Below are positions 61,901-64,000 of a stretch of DNA of 64,000 nucleotides, piece by piece; position 1 is the first letter of the stretch, and the number at the start of each line of letters is the position of its first letter. The notes below the pieces were generated by a model that was not told the origin of the DNA, ran no database searches, and worked only from the letters and a program-made list of their open reading frames with translations. A program made the position numbers and the translations under genes. The DNA comes from Opisthorchis felineus. Lineage: Eukaryota > Platyhelminthes > Trematoda > Opisthorchiida > Opisthorchiidae. Location: contig SJOL01001578.1 in assembly GCA_004794785.1 (NCBI GenBank), positions 275,920 through 339,919 on the forward strand, read 5' to 3'.

Positions 61901-64000
61901 GTAGCTCCCAGTGACTATTAGCTTAGCACAATTCTATAAATATTAAGGAAAACTTACCTTTACAAATTAATAGATATATTACCACGTCAAAGTGCACACG
62001 TAGGTTTTACTTTACCCATGTAGGTTGTACCTACTTTTCTATGCTAGATACACCTTGACCACTACGCAGTCAAAAAGCATCATAATTGTAACGAACACTT
62101 AAATCAACCATAGTCAGAAAGAGTGTGATCGATATTCAGTATGCGAAACCAAAGAACTCTCAGTTTGGCAGAAAATTCTTCGAACTCTTACGACCCTTAG
62201 GGAACGAAATTGTGATTTCATACAAACCACTGCACAGCAAACAAAGACACGCAATATTACTTTAGAAAACGCGTTCACAAATACCGGAACACATATCCCA
62301 ACAAGCAGATATCCTAGTTTTTGGACTGCTTCCGGATCGTACACGGATTAGTGACAGCACGCCTTTGGACAGCATGGCAGATGTCCACGATAGAAAACAC
62401 AAATTTATCAGGTTCGAACGATGGATAAATGAAGACACATAACAGGATGTTAAGTCGCTTGGAGATAACACAGTCCACAAGGCAGATATCTTCCGTAATT
62501 TCCAAATGAGCTACTTAACCTACTGCTCCGTTTTTGGGACAGGCGTTTTCGTGTTACTATTATTTATCCTTAGATCTGCCTATTCTAAGATTGATCATAG
62601 CTGCTTGGTTAGCTGTTGATTTTTATGAAGCACAGACCTTGAAACTAGCTACAGCTAATCTTATATGACTACACAAGCATAGCTTGCAAACGAAATGAGA
62701 TTTTATCAGGGTGATCTTTTGCTGAAATGCTTTCAGTTGATAAGCTCCCCTGGCTGATAGGCTGAGGATGTGCCACCACATCTGCATCTCCATACCACAT
62801 AACCGTAAATGGTTTTTATAGAGAAGAATACTTCTGTCCAAAACTGGAGAGTGTTTGTAGGCCCAAAATGTGCGCAGCAACGTCGTGAACCAAATTCAAA
62901 GGCCAAAGTACAGTCGGCCTCTTGTGTTTTTATCGGAAACTGTTGGCCTCATTATTTTCATTTACCTGTGCTCGGGAATAAGATGTCCTCTGTCCACAAA
63001 CAGAGGGGCAGCGCTTGGTCCCAAGCTAGTATCGAAAGTTGTATTTGATATTTTGACTGACAGTGTCGTTGTACATTCAGACGGCGCGCCTAAAATGCAT
63101 TCTATGAATAATATGCAAATGACGATAGTAGTGTATAGTTTTCAAATACCAAATCCTGTTTCGAATGGACCTGAAAGTTTAGAGGTTGCACACTTGGTTT
63201 GCAATAGATGGCGTTGTTCTATCAACGGTGAAATAAATTAGGTTTTGTAGAACTTAGTAAAAGTCAAGCTCCTGAGGTCAGGAGTTTCGAAAAATATCTA
63301 CGAAATAGTAGTGAAAATCAAAACGACTGTGATGCAGATAAAAGTAACTTTGATGCTTTCCCAAAATCCGTTTTTAAAGATGTGTTCCTTGGATCATGGT
63401 ATGGTTCGTCTTTAAAATATATGTATTTCGTTCTACGCGAAACATGTTTTCTTCTGGGAAACAGTAAAGATGGGACGGCAATTAATGTGAACAGTGTAAG
63501 TTATGTTTCGATATATATCAGGTGGCACGAAAGCTAGATTTAATTAAACGCTCTCCATATTGGTATTTTCCGCAAAAGTTTAGAAAACCTTAAACATTGA
63601 CCTTTTCGGAATCTACTCCCTTCCTGAAGACAAATTAATAATTGGTAATTCTTGCTGTGCTACAACCTCCATTTTATTCACTCAGGAGGTTTTAAATAAT
63701 AAAGATTTGGAACTGATGCAGTTTTGGATTTGAAACTTATCTTTTGTAACCCACAGTTGAACCGCGGTGTATATGCTGAAGCCTTTATATTCTAGGCAAT
63801 ACACGCTCGAGTGAATTTAACATAATTTTAGAAAAGCTTTTCATTCGCCGAGAGATGCGCATTTGTCTTACCGCTTTGCCAGGCTGTGGAAATGTGACTA
63901 ATGCACGCTAATAAGACTAACTCTGATCTATTTTGACCGCTGACTTTATCGGGTAGCATTCTGCAGTCGGATACTCAAATATCTTACATACGGAGTTTTA

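Larger units (their letters stand above)
49047..64000. other. no gene recognised
   Basis: Apart from the possible LINE piece at 51520 and the pentamer repeat at 52821, nothing is identifiable. Unassigned frames include 55518-55778 (-, 86 codons), 57195-57611 (-, 138 codons, with a hydrophobic run SVVLVVLFIFRYIFWDFYIV), 59744-60091 (+, 115 codons) and 62870-63241 (+, 123 codons). All are within chance length. The 5' exons of the RGK gene could be hidden here or lie beyond the window. Confidence 0.45.

Overview
The window looks like animal nuclear DNA, AT-rich by eye (roughly 40% GC), gene-poor and dominated by introns, decayed retrotransposons and simple repeats. No open frame exceeds 169 codons, and the number of frames in the 120-170 codon range is about what chance gives at this composition. 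Coding content was therefore sought as short exons with splice signals and as frame-broken homology. The intron-bearing RGK-type GTPase gene, the RTE/SR2-like and endonuclease-RT LINE relics and the tRNA-derived repeats fit a metazoan. The LINE wording resembles elements I know from parasitic flatworms (cestodes, trematodes), so a platyhelminth is my best inference, not proven.

The one well-supported gene is on the minus strand: the 3' half of an RGK-family (Rad/Rem/Gem/Kir) small GTPase. An exon at 41507-41681 carries the NKSD (G4) block. It joins in phase across a 9.5 kb intron to a terminal exon at 31692-31990 carrying the G5-like block, the last helix and a basic C-terminal tail. An AATAAA on the same strand lies about 360 bases past the stop. 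A phase-compatible 66-base exon at 42332-42397 is a weak candidate for the next exon upstream. The P-loop exon and the promoter were not found and probably lie in undetected exons or beyond base 64000.

Most other GC-richer patches, where anything can be recognised, are decayed non-LTR retrotransposons. These are RT at 6480-7430 (+), endonuclease at 14680-15410 (-), a second element in two pieces at 18690-18990 and 17160-17560 (-), and RT at 36450-37370 (-) inside the RGK intron. Weaker pieces lie near 23063, 30060 and 51530. tRNA-derived SINE-like repeats are suggested near 5280, 8300, 12800 and 36270. Simple repeats include four AT-dinucleotide tracts, a TATATC/TGTATC tract and a pentamer minisatellite. 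Ns occur at 1574-1581, 43885 and 47246.

Two minus-strand segments near 46.5 and 48.9 kb read like pieces of a NEK-type protein kinase (glycine loop; HRD catalytic loop), but they are short, partly broken and in the wrong order for one gene. I found no operon, CRISPR array, RNA gene or clearly novel multi-gene system. The remaining sequence holds nothing I can support.
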